From Pseudomonas sp. B20(2017) (lineage in GTDB: Bacteria > Pseudomonadota > Gammaproteobacteria > Pseudomonadales > Pseudomonadaceae), in NCBI RefSeq assembly GCF_002113125.1, contig NZ_NEJP01000025.1, forward strand, positions 1-64,000: 64,000 nucleotides of DNA, in the 5' to 3' direction. Positions within the stretch are counted from its first letter, which is position 1. Each line of letters starts with the position of its first letter. Shown one piece after another: positions 25,782 to 35,280 of the stretch. A program made the position numbers and the translations under genes. Below the pieces are notes generated by a model. The model had not been told where the DNA came from, searched no databases, and saw only the letters and a list, made by a program, of their open reading frames with translations.

Positions 25782-26393
25782 TTAGTGCAGGCCCTGAATG
25801 TAGCTGGAGACGGCTGCGATGTCTTCATCGCTCAGCTTGCGGGCGATGGTGCGCATGGTCATCGCGTCGCCGTCGTTGTTGCGGCCGGCTTCTTCTTTGC
25901 GGAAATCGGTCAGTTGCTTGGCGATGTACTGAGCGTGTTGGCCACCCAGATGCGGGAAGCCGGCGGCTGCGTTGCCGGCGCCGTTTGGCGAGTGGCAACC
26001 GGTGCAGGCTGGCAGGCCTTTCTCGAGGTTGCCGCCACGGAACAGGGCTTCACCGCGAGCGACGATCTTCGGATCGGCGGCGCCGACGCTTCCTTTCTGG
26101 CTGGCGAAGTAGGCGGCGATGTCAGCCAGGTCCTGATCGCTCAGGTTGGTCAGCAGGCCGGTCATTTCCAGAACGGTGCGCTTGCCCGACTTGATGTCGT
26201 GCAATTGCTTGGTCAGGTAGCGTTCCCCCTGTCCGGCCAGCTTTGGAAAGTTTGGCGCCATGCTGTTGCCATCCGGGCCATGGCAGGCGCCGCATACGGC
26301 GGCTTTTGCCTGGCCTGCGGCTGCATCACCGGCAGCATGGGCGAAGCCTGAGATTCCCACGGTCAACAGCAGACTCACGATCAGTTTGTTCAT
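25782..26393 (-). CDS. cc4: Dihaem cytochrome c4
   Basis: 203 residues. Signal peptide about 1-20 and two CxxCH haem sites (VCGACHGPDG and PACTGCHSPNG), one in each of two homologous halves, with distal Met ligands near MAPNFPKLAGQ and the second-domain MTMRTI. A periplasmic electron carrier feeding terminal oxidases. It is transcribed after a monohaem c5-like gene 32 bases upstream. Confidence 0.94.
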   Translation of the reverse strand: MNKLIVSLLLTVGISGFAHAAGDAAAGQAKAAVCGACHGPDGNSMAPNFPKLAGQGERYLTKQLHDIKSGKRTVLEMTGLLTNLSDQDLADIAAYFASQKGSVGAADPKIVARGEALFRGGNLEKGLPACTGCHSPNGAGNAAAGFPHLGGQHAQYIAKQLTDFRKEEAGRNNDGDAMTMRTIARKLSDEDIAAVSSYIQGLH

Positions 26394-26425
26394 CAGCTAA
26401 TCCAACTACGGCTAAGGGTTAAGAG

Positions 26426-26731
26426 TTATGGACCGGGCTTACTCTCGCTCATCCAGAGGATGAGGGCCTGGTAATCCTCGGCACTGCAGTCCATGCACAA
26501 ACCACGCGGCGGCATCGCCTTGAAACCCTGGGTCACGTGTTGCACCAGCGTCTCCATACCTTTCGCCAACCTCGGCGTCCAAGCTTCCTGATCGCCTCTT
26601 TTGGGCGCCATGGGTAGTTGGCCGGAATGACAGGCTCCACAAACACGGTTGTACACGGCTTCCGGATCCTGTGTAGCCTGTGCGCTGTAAAGCGGCATCA
26701 AGACTCCGGCAGCCAGCAGCCATTTCGTCAT
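26426..26731 (-). CDS. Monohaem cytochrome c5-like protein
   Basis: 101 residues. Short signal peptide (about 1-19), haem motif CGACH, the c5-type MAPKRGDQEAW block and a C-terminal CMDC pair typical of cytochrome c5, with AMPPRG supplying the Met ligand. Paired with cytochrome c4; both are periplasmic electron carriers. Divergent from engB. Confidence 0.9.
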   Translation of the reverse strand: MTKWLLAAGVLMPLYSAQATQDPEAVYNRVCGACHSGQLPMAPKRGDQEAWTPRLAKGMETLVQHVTQGFKAMPPRGLCMDCSAEDYQALILWMSESKPGP

Positions 26732-26922
26732 AAAACGACCTTTTCAGGGTTGAGAGCGTTCTGCGTTCTAATGCGCAATCAAGGTCTGTCGCTCTCGTGA
26801 ACCTCATCCTTCGCTGGGACAAAGCACACACAAAATCTGCGGCATTATATACTGGCGTCACTGAAACGGAAGCGACACCGCGTTCCGCGCCTAATCCCGG
26901 CGCCGCCCACATCGGAAATCCC

Positions 26923-27567
26923 ATGCAACTCAAGAATCCCATCCTCGGCCTGTGCCAACAGTCCACGTTCATGCTCAGTGCCGCCAAAGTCGATCAGTGC
27001 CCCGACGACGAAGGCTTCGAAGTGGCGTTCGCCGGTCGTTCCAACGCCGGTAAATCCAGCGCGCTGAACACTCTGACTCACGCCAGCCTGGCGCGCACCT
27101 CGAAAACCCCGGGTCGCACACAGCTGTTGAACTTCTTCAAGCTAGACGATGAACGGCGTCTGGTCGACCTCCCGGGCTACGGTTATGCAAAAGTACCGAT
27201 CCCGCTCAAGCAACACTGGCAGCGTCACCTTGAGGCGTACCTCGGTGGCCGCGAGAGTTTGAAGGGGTTGATTCTGATGATGGACATCCGTCATCCAATG
27301 ACCGACTTCGACCTGTTGATGCTCGACTGGGCCGTTGCCGCCGGCATGCCGATGCACATCCTGCTGACCAAGGCCGACAAACTGACCTATGGCGCAGCCA
27401 AGAACACCCTGCTCAAGGTGCAGTCGGAAATCCGTAAAGGTTGGGGTGATCAGGTAACGATCCAGCTGTTCTCCGCCCCAAAACGCATGGGCCTGGAAGA
27501 GGCCTACACTGTGTTGGCAGGCTGGATGGAGCTGGCAGACAAAGGCGCAGAAGCAGCGGCAGAGTAA
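26923..27567 (+). CDS. engB: Ribosome biogenesis GTPase EngB (YihA/YsxC)
   Basis: 214 residues from MQLKNP. The G-domain has G1 GRSNAGKSS (38-46), the TPGRTQ switch (G2), G3 DLPGYG, G4 TKADK and an SAPKR G5-like segment. Essential for 50S assembly in relatives. Residues encoded upstream in the same frame are rejected because the family starts at this Met. Convergent with polA, as in E. coli, with the small RNA gene between. Confidence 0.95.
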   Translation: MQLKNPILGLCQQSTFMLSAAKVDQCPDDEGFEVAFAGRSNAGKSSALNTLTHASLARTSKTPGRTQLLNFFKLDDERRLVDLPGYGYAKVPIPLKQHWQRHLEAYLGGRESLKGLILMMDIRHPMTDFDLLMLDWAVAAGMPMHILLTKADKLTYGAAKNTLLKVQSEIRKGWGDQVTIQLFSAPKRMGLEEAYTVLAGWMELADKGAEAAAE

Positions 27568-27605
27568 GGGATTTCAAAACTGTCTGTGGTGCTGTCAGGC
27601 AAGGC

Positions 27606-27666
27606 AAAAGCACTGCTAAAAAGCGGAGTTTAGGGGACCTAAATGAGCATTTTTAGCAGTGCTTTT
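27606..27666. repeat. Long perfect hairpin downstream of engB
   Basis: 17-bp perfect arms AAAAGCACTGCTAAAAA (27606-27622) and TTTTTAGCAGTGCTTTT (27650-27666) enclose a second stem TTTAGG/CCTAAA (27629-27643). It could serve as the engB terminator in either direction, but it is longer than needed and has a nested inner stem. Confidence 0.85.
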
Positions 27667-27702
27667 AACGCAGCATGACGGCGCCACAGGCAGTTTTGAG
27701 GC

Positions 27703-27747
27703 AAAAAAAAGCCCCGGACTTCATATGGGGAGGGAGAAGTTCCGGGG
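27703..27747 (-). terminator. ersA terminator
   Basis: 11-12 bp GC-rich stem with one bulge and an 8-T tail on the minus strand. The exposed loop is C-rich. Confidence 0.88.
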
Positions 27748-27837
27748 TTTAAGTTCCGAACCGCTAGGGCGGGGTTCAGATATCTGCCAACACTTAACAC
27801 AACATAGGAGCATCGAAGGGCTTCACCAGCCATTCAG
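27703..27837 (-). ncRNA. ersA: ErsA small RNA (syntenic with Spot 42)
   Basis: Inferred 135-nt transcript between engB and polA on the polA strand, the position of ErsA in Pseudomonas and Spot 42 in enterics. An AlgU-type promoter lies just upstream (27842-27869). A strong Rho-independent terminator ends it: CCCCGGAACTTC/GAAGTCCGGGG, loop TCCCTCCCCATAT, then eight T (27703-27747). The C-rich loop CTCCCTCCCC resembles an anti-Shine-Dalgarno seed. A further hairpin GAACC...GGTTC lies in the middle. The size agrees with the roughly 132 nt recalled for P. aeruginosa ErsA. Ends are estimates. Confidence 0.82.
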
Positions 27838-27841
27838 TATC

Positions 27842-27869
27842 TCTGAGTGCCCTGACGCAAGATTAGTTC
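27842..27869 (-). promoter_or_regulatory. AlgU/sigma-22 promoter of ersA
   Basis: Minus strand GAACTA, 17 bases, TCAGA. This fits the envelope-stress sigma consensus GAACTT-N16/17-TCTGA. Predicted start about 27836-27838. ErsA is known to be sigma-22 dependent in P. aeruginosa. Confidence 0.7.
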
Positions 27870-27932
27870 AGAATCTTTTCAAAAAACTTTGGAATAAGCT
27901 CAAGAGCGATCAGAACTAAGCCCATTCGACGC

Positions 27933-27961
27933 CTTTGCCGCGACGTCATGTCGCGGCAAAG
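27933..27961 (-). terminator. polA 3' hairpin
   Basis: Perfect 12-bp stem CTTTGCCGCGAC / GTCGCGGCAAAG with a 5-base loop, just beyond the polA stop. No T-tail on the minus strand, so termination strength is uncertain; it may protect the 3' end. Confidence 0.55.
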
Positions 27962-27977
27962 CCCCGTTCCAGACGCC

Positions 27978-30782
27978 TCAGTGCGCCTCGTCCCAGTTGT
28001 TGCCAACTCCCACTTCCACCAGCAACGGCACGTCCAGTTTTGCCGCTTCGCTCATGTGTACGCGAATTTCTTCGCGAACCTGATCGACCAGATCCTCGCG
28101 AACCTCCAGCACCAGTTCGTCGTGCACCTGCAGGATGACTTTGGCGTCCAGCCCTGAAGCGCTCAGCCAGTTATCCACCGCCACCATGGCTTTCTTGATG
28201 ATGTCTGCTGCGGTGCCCTGCATCGGCGCGTTGATTGCCGTGCGCTCGGCGGCAGCACGTTCCTGCGGCTTGTTGGAGTTGATGTCCGGCAGATACAGGC
28301 GACGACCGAAGATCGTTTCCACGAAGCCCTGATCCGCTGCCTGGGCGCGGGTGCGATCCATGTATTCACGAACGCCCGGGTAGCGCGCGAAGTAGGTGTC
28401 GATGTAGGCCTTGGCGGTCTTGGTGTCGACGCCGATGTCCTTGCCCAGCTTCTGCGCGCCCATGCCGTAGATCAGACCGAAGTTGATCGCCTTGGCGCCA
28501 CGGCGCTGGTCGGAGGACACTTCGTTCAGCTCAACCTTGAACACTTCCGCCGCGGTGGCCGTGTGCACGTCCAGGTTGTTACGGAAGGCATTCATCAGCC
28601 CTTCATCGCGAGACAGGTGGGCCATGATCCGCAGTTCAATCTGCGAGTAGTCCGCCGCCAGCAGCTTGTAGCCTTTCGGCGCGACGAAGGCCTGACGAAT
28701 ACGTCGGCCTTCGGCAGTGCGCACCGGGATGTTCTGCAGGTTCGGATCGCTCGACGACAGGCGACCGGTCGACGCAACGGCCTGATGGTACGAAGTGTGG
28801 ATACGCCCGGTACGCGGGTTGATCTGCTCCGGCAGGCGATCGGTGTAGGTGCTTTTCAGCTTGCTCATGGAGCGGTGTTCCATCAGCACTTTCGGCAAGC
28901 GGTGATCGTCCTCGGCCAGTTTCGCCAGCACTTCTTCGGCGGTGGACGGCTGGCCCTTGGCGGTCTTCTTCAGCACCGGCAGGCCGAGTTTTTCGTAGAG
29001 GATCACGCCCAGTTGCTTCGGCGAGCCGAGGTTGAATTCTTCACCGGCAATTTCGAAGGCTTCACGCTCCAGCGCGACCATTTTGTTGCCCAGCTCGATG
29101 CTCTGGATGCCGAGCAGTTCAGCGTCGACGAACGCGCCCTGGCGCTCGATACGAGCAAGCACCGGCACCAGCGGGATTTCGATGTCGGTGAGCACGCTGG
29201 CCAGGCTCGGGATGGCGCTCAGCTTCTCGAACAGTGTCTGGTGCAGGCGCAGGGTCACGTCGGCATCTTCAGCGGCATAGGGTCCAGCCTGTTCCAGAGC
29301 GATCTGGTCGAAGGTCAGTTGCTTGGCGCCTTTGCCGGCGATGTCCTGGAAGCTCACGGTGGTGTGATCCAGGTACTTCTGCGCCAGGCTGTCCATGTCG
29401 TGACGGGTGGCGGTGGAGTTGAGCACGTAGGACTCAAGCATCGTGTCGAAGGCGATCCCGCGCACGGTGATGCCTTCGTTCTGGTCGCCACCGATGGCGC
29501 AGTTGGCCAGGATGTTCATGTCGAACTTGGCGTGCTGGCCGACCTTGAGCTTGCTCGGGTCTTCGAGGATCGGCTTGAGCGCGCGCAGCACGGTGTCGCG
29601 ATCCAGCTGCTCCGGCACGCCGATGTAGGAATGGGTCAGCGGGATGTAGGCCGCTTCGTTGGCCTGCACCGCGAAGGACAAGCCGACCAGTTGTGCCTGC
29701 TGCGCGTCGATCCCGGTGGTTTCGGTGTCGAAGGCGAACAGCTTGGCGTTCTTCAGCTTTTCCAGCCAGACGTCGAATCGTGCCTGATCGAGGATGGTTT
29801 CGTACGCAGCTTCAGCCGGAGCGGCGGGCGCTTCTTCCGCAGGCGTGCTGAACAGGTCGACGGCCGGCTCAGGCTCGGCAGCAGCGCTCAGTTCCTGGCG
29901 CTTGGCATCGCGATCCAGGTCATTCAGCCAGCTCTTGAATTCCAGCAGGGTGTATAGCTCGTAAAGTTTGGCCGGGTCCTCCGGACCCATTTGCAGGTCC
30001 TCGAGGCCGATATCCAGCGGCACGTCGACCTTGATGGTCGCCAGTTGGTAAGAGAGGAAGGCCATCTCCTTGTGCTCTTCGAGCTTGGCCGGCAGGGTCT
30101 TGGCGCCACGGATCGGCAGGGTCGGCACGATGTCGAGTTGCGCATACAGCTCGGTCAGGCCACCGTTGACGCCCACCAGCAAGCCAGAGGCAGTTTTCGG
30201 ACCGATGCCGGGAACGCCGGGGATGTTGTCGGAAGAATCGCCCATCAGGGCCAGATAATCGATGATCTGCTCCGGAGCGACGCCGAATTTCTCCTTCACG
30301 CCTTCCACGTCCATCGAACTACCGGACATGGTATTGACCAAGGTAATGTGACCGTCGACCAGTTGCGCCATGTCCTTGTCGCCGGTGGAGATGATCACCG
30401 GGCGATCGGCGGCCGCGCTGCTGCGGGCCAGGGTGCCGATCACGTCATCGGCCTCGACGCCTTCGACGCACAGGAGCGGGAAACCGAGGGCGATCACGCT
30501 CTGATGCAGCGGCTCGATCTGCACGCGCATGTCGTCGGGCATGCTTGGGCGGTTGGCCTTGTATTCGGCGTACATCTCATCGCGAAATGTCCCACCCTTG
30601 GCGTCGAACACCACGGCGAACGGGCTGTCCGGATACTGCTTGCGCAGACTCTTGAGCATGTTCAATACGCCTTTGACCGCACCGGTCGGCATGCCTTTGG
30701 AGGTGGTCAGCGGTGGCAGCGCGTGAAAGGCGCGGTACAGGTAAGACGAACCGTCCACCAGGACGAGGGGGGCTTGGCTCAT
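27978..30782 (-). CDS. polA: DNA polymerase I
   Basis: 934 residues. 5' nuclease domain about 1-290 (VLVDGSSYLYRAFHALP, GDKDMAQLV, HKEMAFLSYQLATI). The 3'-5' exonuclease region is about 340-520 with AFDTETTG and the later FDMN/YAAEDADVT elements, so proofreading residues look present. The polymerase domain has DYSQIELRIMAHLS and VHDELVLEV. A Pro/Ala-rich linker (about 300-330) is slightly longer than in E. coli. The ATG at 30782 is preferred to a TTG four codons upstream, which lies too close to AAAAGG. Confidence 0.96.
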   Translation of the reverse strand: MSQAPLVLVDGSSYLYRAFHALPPLTTSKGMPTGAVKGVLNMLKSLRKQYPDSPFAVVFDAKGGTFRDEMYAEYKANRPSMPDDMRVQIEPLHQSVIALGFPLLCVEGVEADDVIGTLARSSAAADRPVIISTGDKDMAQLVDGHITLVNTMSGSSMDVEGVKEKFGVAPEQIIDYLALMGDSSDNIPGVPGIGPKTASGLLVGVNGGLTELYAQLDIVPTLPIRGAKTLPAKLEEHKEMAFLSYQLATIKVDVPLDIGLEDLQMGPEDPAKLYELYTLLEFKSWLNDLDRDAKRQELSAAAEPEPAVDLFSTPAEEAPAAPAEAAYETILDQARFDVWLEKLKNAKLFAFDTETTGIDAQQAQLVGLSFAVQANEAAYIPLTHSYIGVPEQLDRDTVLRALKPILEDPSKLKVGQHAKFDMNILANCAIGGDQNEGITVRGIAFDTMLESYVLNSTATRHDMDSLAQKYLDHTTVSFQDIAGKGAKQLTFDQIALEQAGPYAAEDADVTLRLHQTLFEKLSAIPSLASVLTDIEIPLVPVLARIERQGAFVDAELLGIQSIELGNKMVALEREAFEIAGEEFNLGSPKQLGVILYEKLGLPVLKKTAKGQPSTAEEVLAKLAEDDHRLPKVLMEHRSMSKLKSTYTDRLPEQINPRTGRIHTSYHQAVASTGRLSSSDPNLQNIPVRTAEGRRIRQAFVAPKGYKLLAADYSQIELRIMAHLSRDEGLMNAFRNNLDVHTATAAEVFKVELNEVSSDQRRGAKAINFGLIYGMGAQKLGKDIGVDTKTAKAYIDTYFARYPGVREYMDRTRAQAADQGFVETIFGRRLYLPDINSNKPQERAAAERTAINAPMQGTAADIIKKAMVAVDNWLSASGLDAKVILQVHDELVLEVREDLVDQVREEIRVHMSEAAKLDVPLLVEVGVGNNWDEAH

Positions 30783-30856
30783 GAGCAGAATCAACCTTTT
30801 CGGCGGGCCCGGCGCTAGAATAGCGGGACCGTTGACGACAAAGGGACAAGGTTATC

Positions 30857-31153
30857 ATGCGTACGTTAAATCGCTTGCTGCTGGTCAGTCTGATTGCTGT
30901 CTCACCGCTGGCCGCGATCGCGGCGGATGATGCGCCATCGTCAGAGCCGGAAGTTACCATTAGCACGCACACGGAAGGCGACAAGGTCATTCAGGAATAC
31001 AGCCGGAGTGGATTCGTGTATGCGATCAAGGTCACACCGAAGGGCGGCAAGCCCTATTTCCTGGTGCGCGCCGATGGTACGGACGCGAACTACATCCGGT
31101 CCGACCAGCCGGATATGCTGATTCCGTCGTGGGAAATCTTTACCTGGAAGTAA
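30857..31153 (+). CDS. DUF2782 exported protein
   Basis: 98 residues. Signal peptide about 1-22 (ending AIA), then an acidic linker and a small beta-rich domain (TISTHTEGDKVIQEYSRSG, YAIKVTPKGGKPYFLV, IPSWEIFTWK) that I associate with DUF2782. AAGG lies upstream of the ATG. Divergent from polA and just before thrB, as in other pseudomonads (PA5494). Function unknown. Confidence 0.82.
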   Translation: MRTLNRLLLVSLIAVSPLAAIAADDAPSSEPEVTISTHTEGDKVIQEYSRSGFVYAIKVTPKGGKPYFLVRADGTDANYIRSDQPDMLIPSWEIFTWK

Positions 31154-31214
31154 GTTTCCTGACTTTTAATCGGCGCCGTCTGATAGCGGCGCCAGAACTG
31201 AGCAGTTTTTAACC

Positions 31215-32168
31215 ATGTCTGTGTTCACCCCCCTGGCTCGGCCCGAGCTGGAAACCTTTCTCGCCCCTTACGGGCTCGGCCGTCTGCTCGATTTCCAGGG
31301 GATCGCCGCCGGCAGCGAAAACACCAACTTCTTCATCAGCATGGAAAAGGGCGAGTTCGTCCTGACCCTTGTCGAGCGCGGGCCGGTGCAGGAAATGCCG
31401 TTCTTCATCGACCTGCTCGACGTGTTGCACGAAGCCGATCTGCCGGTGCCTTACGCACTGCGCACCACTGACGGCGTGGCCCTGCGCGAGCTGAAAGGCA
31501 AACCGGCGCTGCTGCAACCGCGCCTGGCCGGCAAGCACATCAAGCAGGCCAACGCCCAGCATTGCGCGCAGGTCGGTGACTTGCAGGCGCATCTGCATCT
31601 GGCGACCCAGGGCGACAACATGATCAAGCGCAAGACCGATCGTGGCCTGGACTGGATGCTGGGAGAGGGCACGCAGTTTCTTTCGCACCTGAGCGACGAA
31701 CCGCGCGCACTGCTGCAAACCGCGCTGGACGAAATCACTCAACAGAAAGAGAAAATTCTCGCGCTGCCACGGGCGAACATCCACGCCGACCTGTTCCGCG
31801 ACAATGCGATGTTCGAAGGCACGCACCTGACCGGGCTGATCGACTTCTACAACGCCTGCTCCGGGCCGATGCTCTATGACGTGGCGATTGCCCTGAACGA
31901 CTGGTGTTCGGACGATGACGGCCTGATCGACGGTCCACGTGCACGTGCTTTCCTGGGTGCTTATGCGGCGCTGCGCCCATTCACGGCCGCTGAGGCCGAG
32001 TTGTGGCCGACAATGCTGCGAGTGGCGTGCGTGCGGTTCTGGCTATCGCGCCTGATTGCGGCGGAATCGTTCGCCGGGCAGGACGTGCTGATTCACGATC
32101 CGAAAGAGTTCGAGCAGCGTCTGGCGCAGCGTCAGACGGTCAGCACGCCGCTACCTTTCGCCCTGTAA
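31215..32168 (+). CDS. thrB: Homoserine kinase (aminoglycoside phosphotransferase-like type)
   Basis: 317 residues. A choline/aminoglycoside kinase fold rather than the GHMP type of E. coli ThrB: nucleotide loop AAGSENTNFF (31-40), catalytic HADLFRDN (190-197) and metal-binding IDFYNA (209-214). It phosphorylates L-homoserine in threonine synthesis. Starts MSVFTPL and follows a 60-base gap after the DUF2782 gene. A strong terminator follows. Confidence 0.92.
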   Translation: MSVFTPLARPELETFLAPYGLGRLLDFQGIAAGSENTNFFISMEKGEFVLTLVERGPVQEMPFFIDLLDVLHEADLPVPYALRTTDGVALRELKGKPALLQPRLAGKHIKQANAQHCAQVGDLQAHLHLATQGDNMIKRKTDRGLDWMLGEGTQFLSHLSDEPRALLQTALDEITQQKEKILALPRANIHADLFRDNAMFEGTHLTGLIDFYNACSGPMLYDVAIALNDWCSDDDGLIDGPRARAFLGAYAALRPFTAAEAELWPTMLRVACVRFWLSRLIAAESFAGQDVLIHDPKEFEQRLAQRQTVSTPLPFAL

Positions 32169-32171
32169 AAG

Positions 32172-32203
32172 AAAAAACCGCAGCCTGCAGGCTGCGGTTT
32201 TTT
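32172..32203. terminator. Bidirectional terminator between thrB and znuA
   Basis: AAAAACCGCAGCC / GGCTGCGGTTTTT palindromic stem with A/T runs on both sides, placed between two convergent genes. Confidence 0.92.
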
Positions 32204-32207
32204 TGTA

Positions 32208-33128
32208 TCAGAGCGATTCGAGACAACCCGCCAGATCATTCCCCAGCTTCTCCAGCACTTGCTCGTAACCCTGAGCCGTCGCTGGCGTGTACCCGCCCAA
32301 TGCATCCAGCTCCGCCAGCTTCACCGGCAGGCCCGCCACCAGCGTTTCGGCCAGGCGTGGACGCAGCGGCGGCTCACTGAACACGCATGTCTTGCCGACC
32401 TCCTGCAACCGCGCGCGCATCGCCGCCACATGCTGGGCGCCCGGCTGCACTTCCGCCGCGACGCTGAACACGCCGGTGTGTTTCAGGCCGTAGGCGTCTT
32501 CGAAGTAGTCGAAGGCTTCGTGGAAGACGAAGTAGGGTTTGCCTTCAACACTGGCCAGGCGTTTCTTCAAACGCTGATCCAGTGCATCCAGACGCTCGTC
32601 GAACGCTTTGGCGTTGCTCTGATAGCGCTCGGCATTGGCCGGGTCTGCAGCGCTCAGGTCAGCGGCCATTTTGTCGGCAATAACCCGCGCGTTCACCGGT
32701 GATAGCCACAAATGCGCATCGAGGCTGCCCGGGCGATGGTCGTGATCGTGTTCGTCGGCTTCTTCGGCATGGGAATGGCTGTCCGCAGCGAAGCGGCGCA
32801 GCTTCATGCCCGGCAGGTCTTGTACGGCAACGCTCGGCAGCGTACGACCGTTCAGCACGCGAGGCAGGAAACCTTCCATGTCCGGGCCGATCCAGTACAG
32901 CAGGTCCACCGATTGCACCTTGCGCACGTCGGACGGACGCAACGCGTAGTTATGCGGCGAAGCGCCCGGTGGCAGCAGCACTTCCGGAATCGCCACGCCG
33001 TCCTGCACCGCAGCGGCAATCAATTGCAGGGGCTTGATGCTGGTGAGGACTCTGACCTCGGCCTGAGCCGGACCGATCAGCAGAAAACCGGTGATGAATA
33101 CGACAAAAACAGAAAAAAGTCGGGACAC
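32208..33128 (-). CDS. znuA: Zinc ABC transporter substrate-binding protein ZnuA
   Basis: About 306 residues. Signal peptide about 1-23 (GPAQA). Zinc ligands are His59 (ASPHNY), His139 (DAHLWLSP) and His203 (VFHEAFDYF), with a His-rich flexible loop at 117-131 (SHSH...HDHDH). A GTG at 33128, 8 bases after GAG, is preferred over the GTG at 33137. Divergent from zur-znuCB across 66 bases containing a candidate Zur site. Confidence 0.92.
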   Translation of the reverse strand: MSRLFSVFVVFITGFLLIGPAQAEVRVLTSIKPLQLIAAAVQDGVAIPEVLLPPGASPHNYALRPSDVRKVQSVDLLYWIGPDMEGFLPRVLNGRTLPSVAVQDLPGMKLRRFAADSHSHAEEADEHDHDHRPGSLDAHLWLSPVNARVIADKMAADLSAADPANAERYQSNAKAFDERLDALDQRLKKRLASVEGKPYFVFHEAFDYFEDAYGLKHTGVFSVAAEVQPGAQHVAAMRARLQEVGKTCVFSEPPLRPRLAETLVAGLPVKLAELDALGGYTPATAQGYEQVLEKLGNDLAGCLESL

Positions 33129-33155
33129 GATGACCACTCAATGAGGCGAGAACGG

Positions 33156-33168
33156 GTAACATAATAAC
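33156..33168. promoter_or_regulatory. Candidate Zur operator
   Basis: GTAACATAATAAC, a partial inverted GTTAT-ATAAC-type sequence in the znuA-zur divergent promoter. Symmetry is imperfect. Placement is right for zinc repression of both operons. Confidence 0.5.
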
Positions 33169-33194
33169 GTCTCTAACCAAACTCGTCGCCGCTC

Positions 33195-33676
33195 ATGCCT
33201 ATTACACCGATTGCCAGCCGTCCCCACGACCACTCGCACTGCGTTCACAGCGCGCTGTCCGAGGCCGATGCCCTGTGTGCACAGAAAGGCCTGCGCCTGA
33301 CCGCGCTGCGCCGGCGCGTGCTGGAACTGGTCTGGCAAAGCCACAAGCCGCTGGGTGCCTACGACATTCTGGCGGTGCTCAGCGAGCAGGACGGCCGCCG
33401 CGCCGCGCCGCCGACCGTATACCGGGCGCTGGATTTCCTGCTGGAAAACGGTCTGGTGCACCGCATTTCCTCGCTCAACGCCTTTGTCGGCTGCGTTCAC
33501 CCGAAACATTCGCACCAGGGCCAGTTCCTGATTTGCCGCGAATGCCACGCCGCCATCGAACTTGAGCAAAAAACCATCAGCGACGCTATCGTCCACAGCG
33601 CCAGGGACGTCGGCTTCATTGTTGAGGCCCAGACCGTCGAAGTGGTCGGCCTCTGCTCCGGTTGCCGGGGGGCTTG

Positions 33677-33677
<1 letters not shown>
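33195..33677 (+). CDS. zur: Zinc uptake regulator Zur (Fur family)
   Basis: 160 residues. An N-terminal His-rich extension (HDHSHCVH) precedes the winged helix (KGLRLTALRRRVLELV, APPTVYRALDFLLENGLVH). A structural zinc site is formed by CREC (LICRECH) and the C-terminal CSGC pair, and regulatory ligands come from VHPKHSHQG. With Zn(II) it should repress znu genes. It is first in zur-znuC-znuB with stop/start overlaps, so the regulator is made with the transporter it controls. Confidence 0.92.
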
Positions 33678-34454
<777 letters not shown>

Positions 34455-34462
<8 letters not shown>

Positions 34463-35243
34463 TTTTCTGTTTTACGCCCTGCTTGCAGGTCTGGCGCTGG
34501 CGGTGGTCGCGGGGCCGCTCGGCTCGTTTGTGGTCTGGCGGCGCATGGCCTATTTCGGCGACACCCTGTCCCACGCCGCGCTGCTCGGCGTGGCCTTGGG
34601 CTTTCTGCTGGATGTCAGCCCGACTGTCGCGGTCACCGTCGGCTGCCTGCTGTTGGCGGTGCTGCTGGTGACCCTGCAACAACGCCAGCCGCTGGCGTCC
34701 GACACCCTTTTGGGAATTCTCGCACCGAGCACGCTCTCCCTCGGGCTGGTGGTACTAAGCTTCATGCATGAAGTGCGGATCGACCTGATGGCCTATCTGT
34801 TCGGCGACCTGCTGGCGATCAGCCCGGCCGATCTGGCGTGGATCCTCGGCGGCAGCGCGGCGGTGCTGGTGTTGCTGGTGACGCTGTGGCGCCCGCTGCT
34901 GGCGATCACCGTGCACGAGGAACTGGCCAAAGTCGAAGGCCTGCCGGTCGCCGGTTTACGTATGGCGCTGATGCTGTTGATCGCAGTAGTGATCGCGGTG
35001 GCGATGAAAATCGTCGGTGTATTGCTGATTACTTCGCTGTTGATCATCCCGGCGGCTGCGGCACAACGTCACGCCCGTTCGCCGGAGCAGATGGCACTGG
35101 GCGCGAGCGTGCTGGGCATGCTCGCCGTGTGTGGCGGGCTGGCGCTGTCCTGGTTCAAGGACACCCCGGCCGGCCCGTCAATCGTTGTGACAGCGGCCGC
35201 ACTGTTTCTGCTGACTTTTGTTCTGCCCCGTCGAGGGGTGTAG
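34455..35243 (+). CDS. znuB: Zinc ABC transporter permease ZnuB
   Basis: 262 residues with about seven to eight hydrophobic helices of the ABC-3 family (MAYFGDTLSHAALLGVALG, LMAYLFGDLLAIS, VGVLLITSLLIIPAAAAQ). The ATG at 34455 overlaps znuC. It forms the inner-membrane channel for zinc delivered by ZnuA. Confidence 0.94.
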
Positions 35244-35280
35244 ACTTGCTCGTTTTTTGCGCAAATAGAGAGTCGCAGGA

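Noticed and set aside
26797..26922. N-terminal extension of EngB
   Set aside because: Residues upstream of MQLKNP are not part of the EngB family and fall in the promoter region divergent from cytochrome c5.
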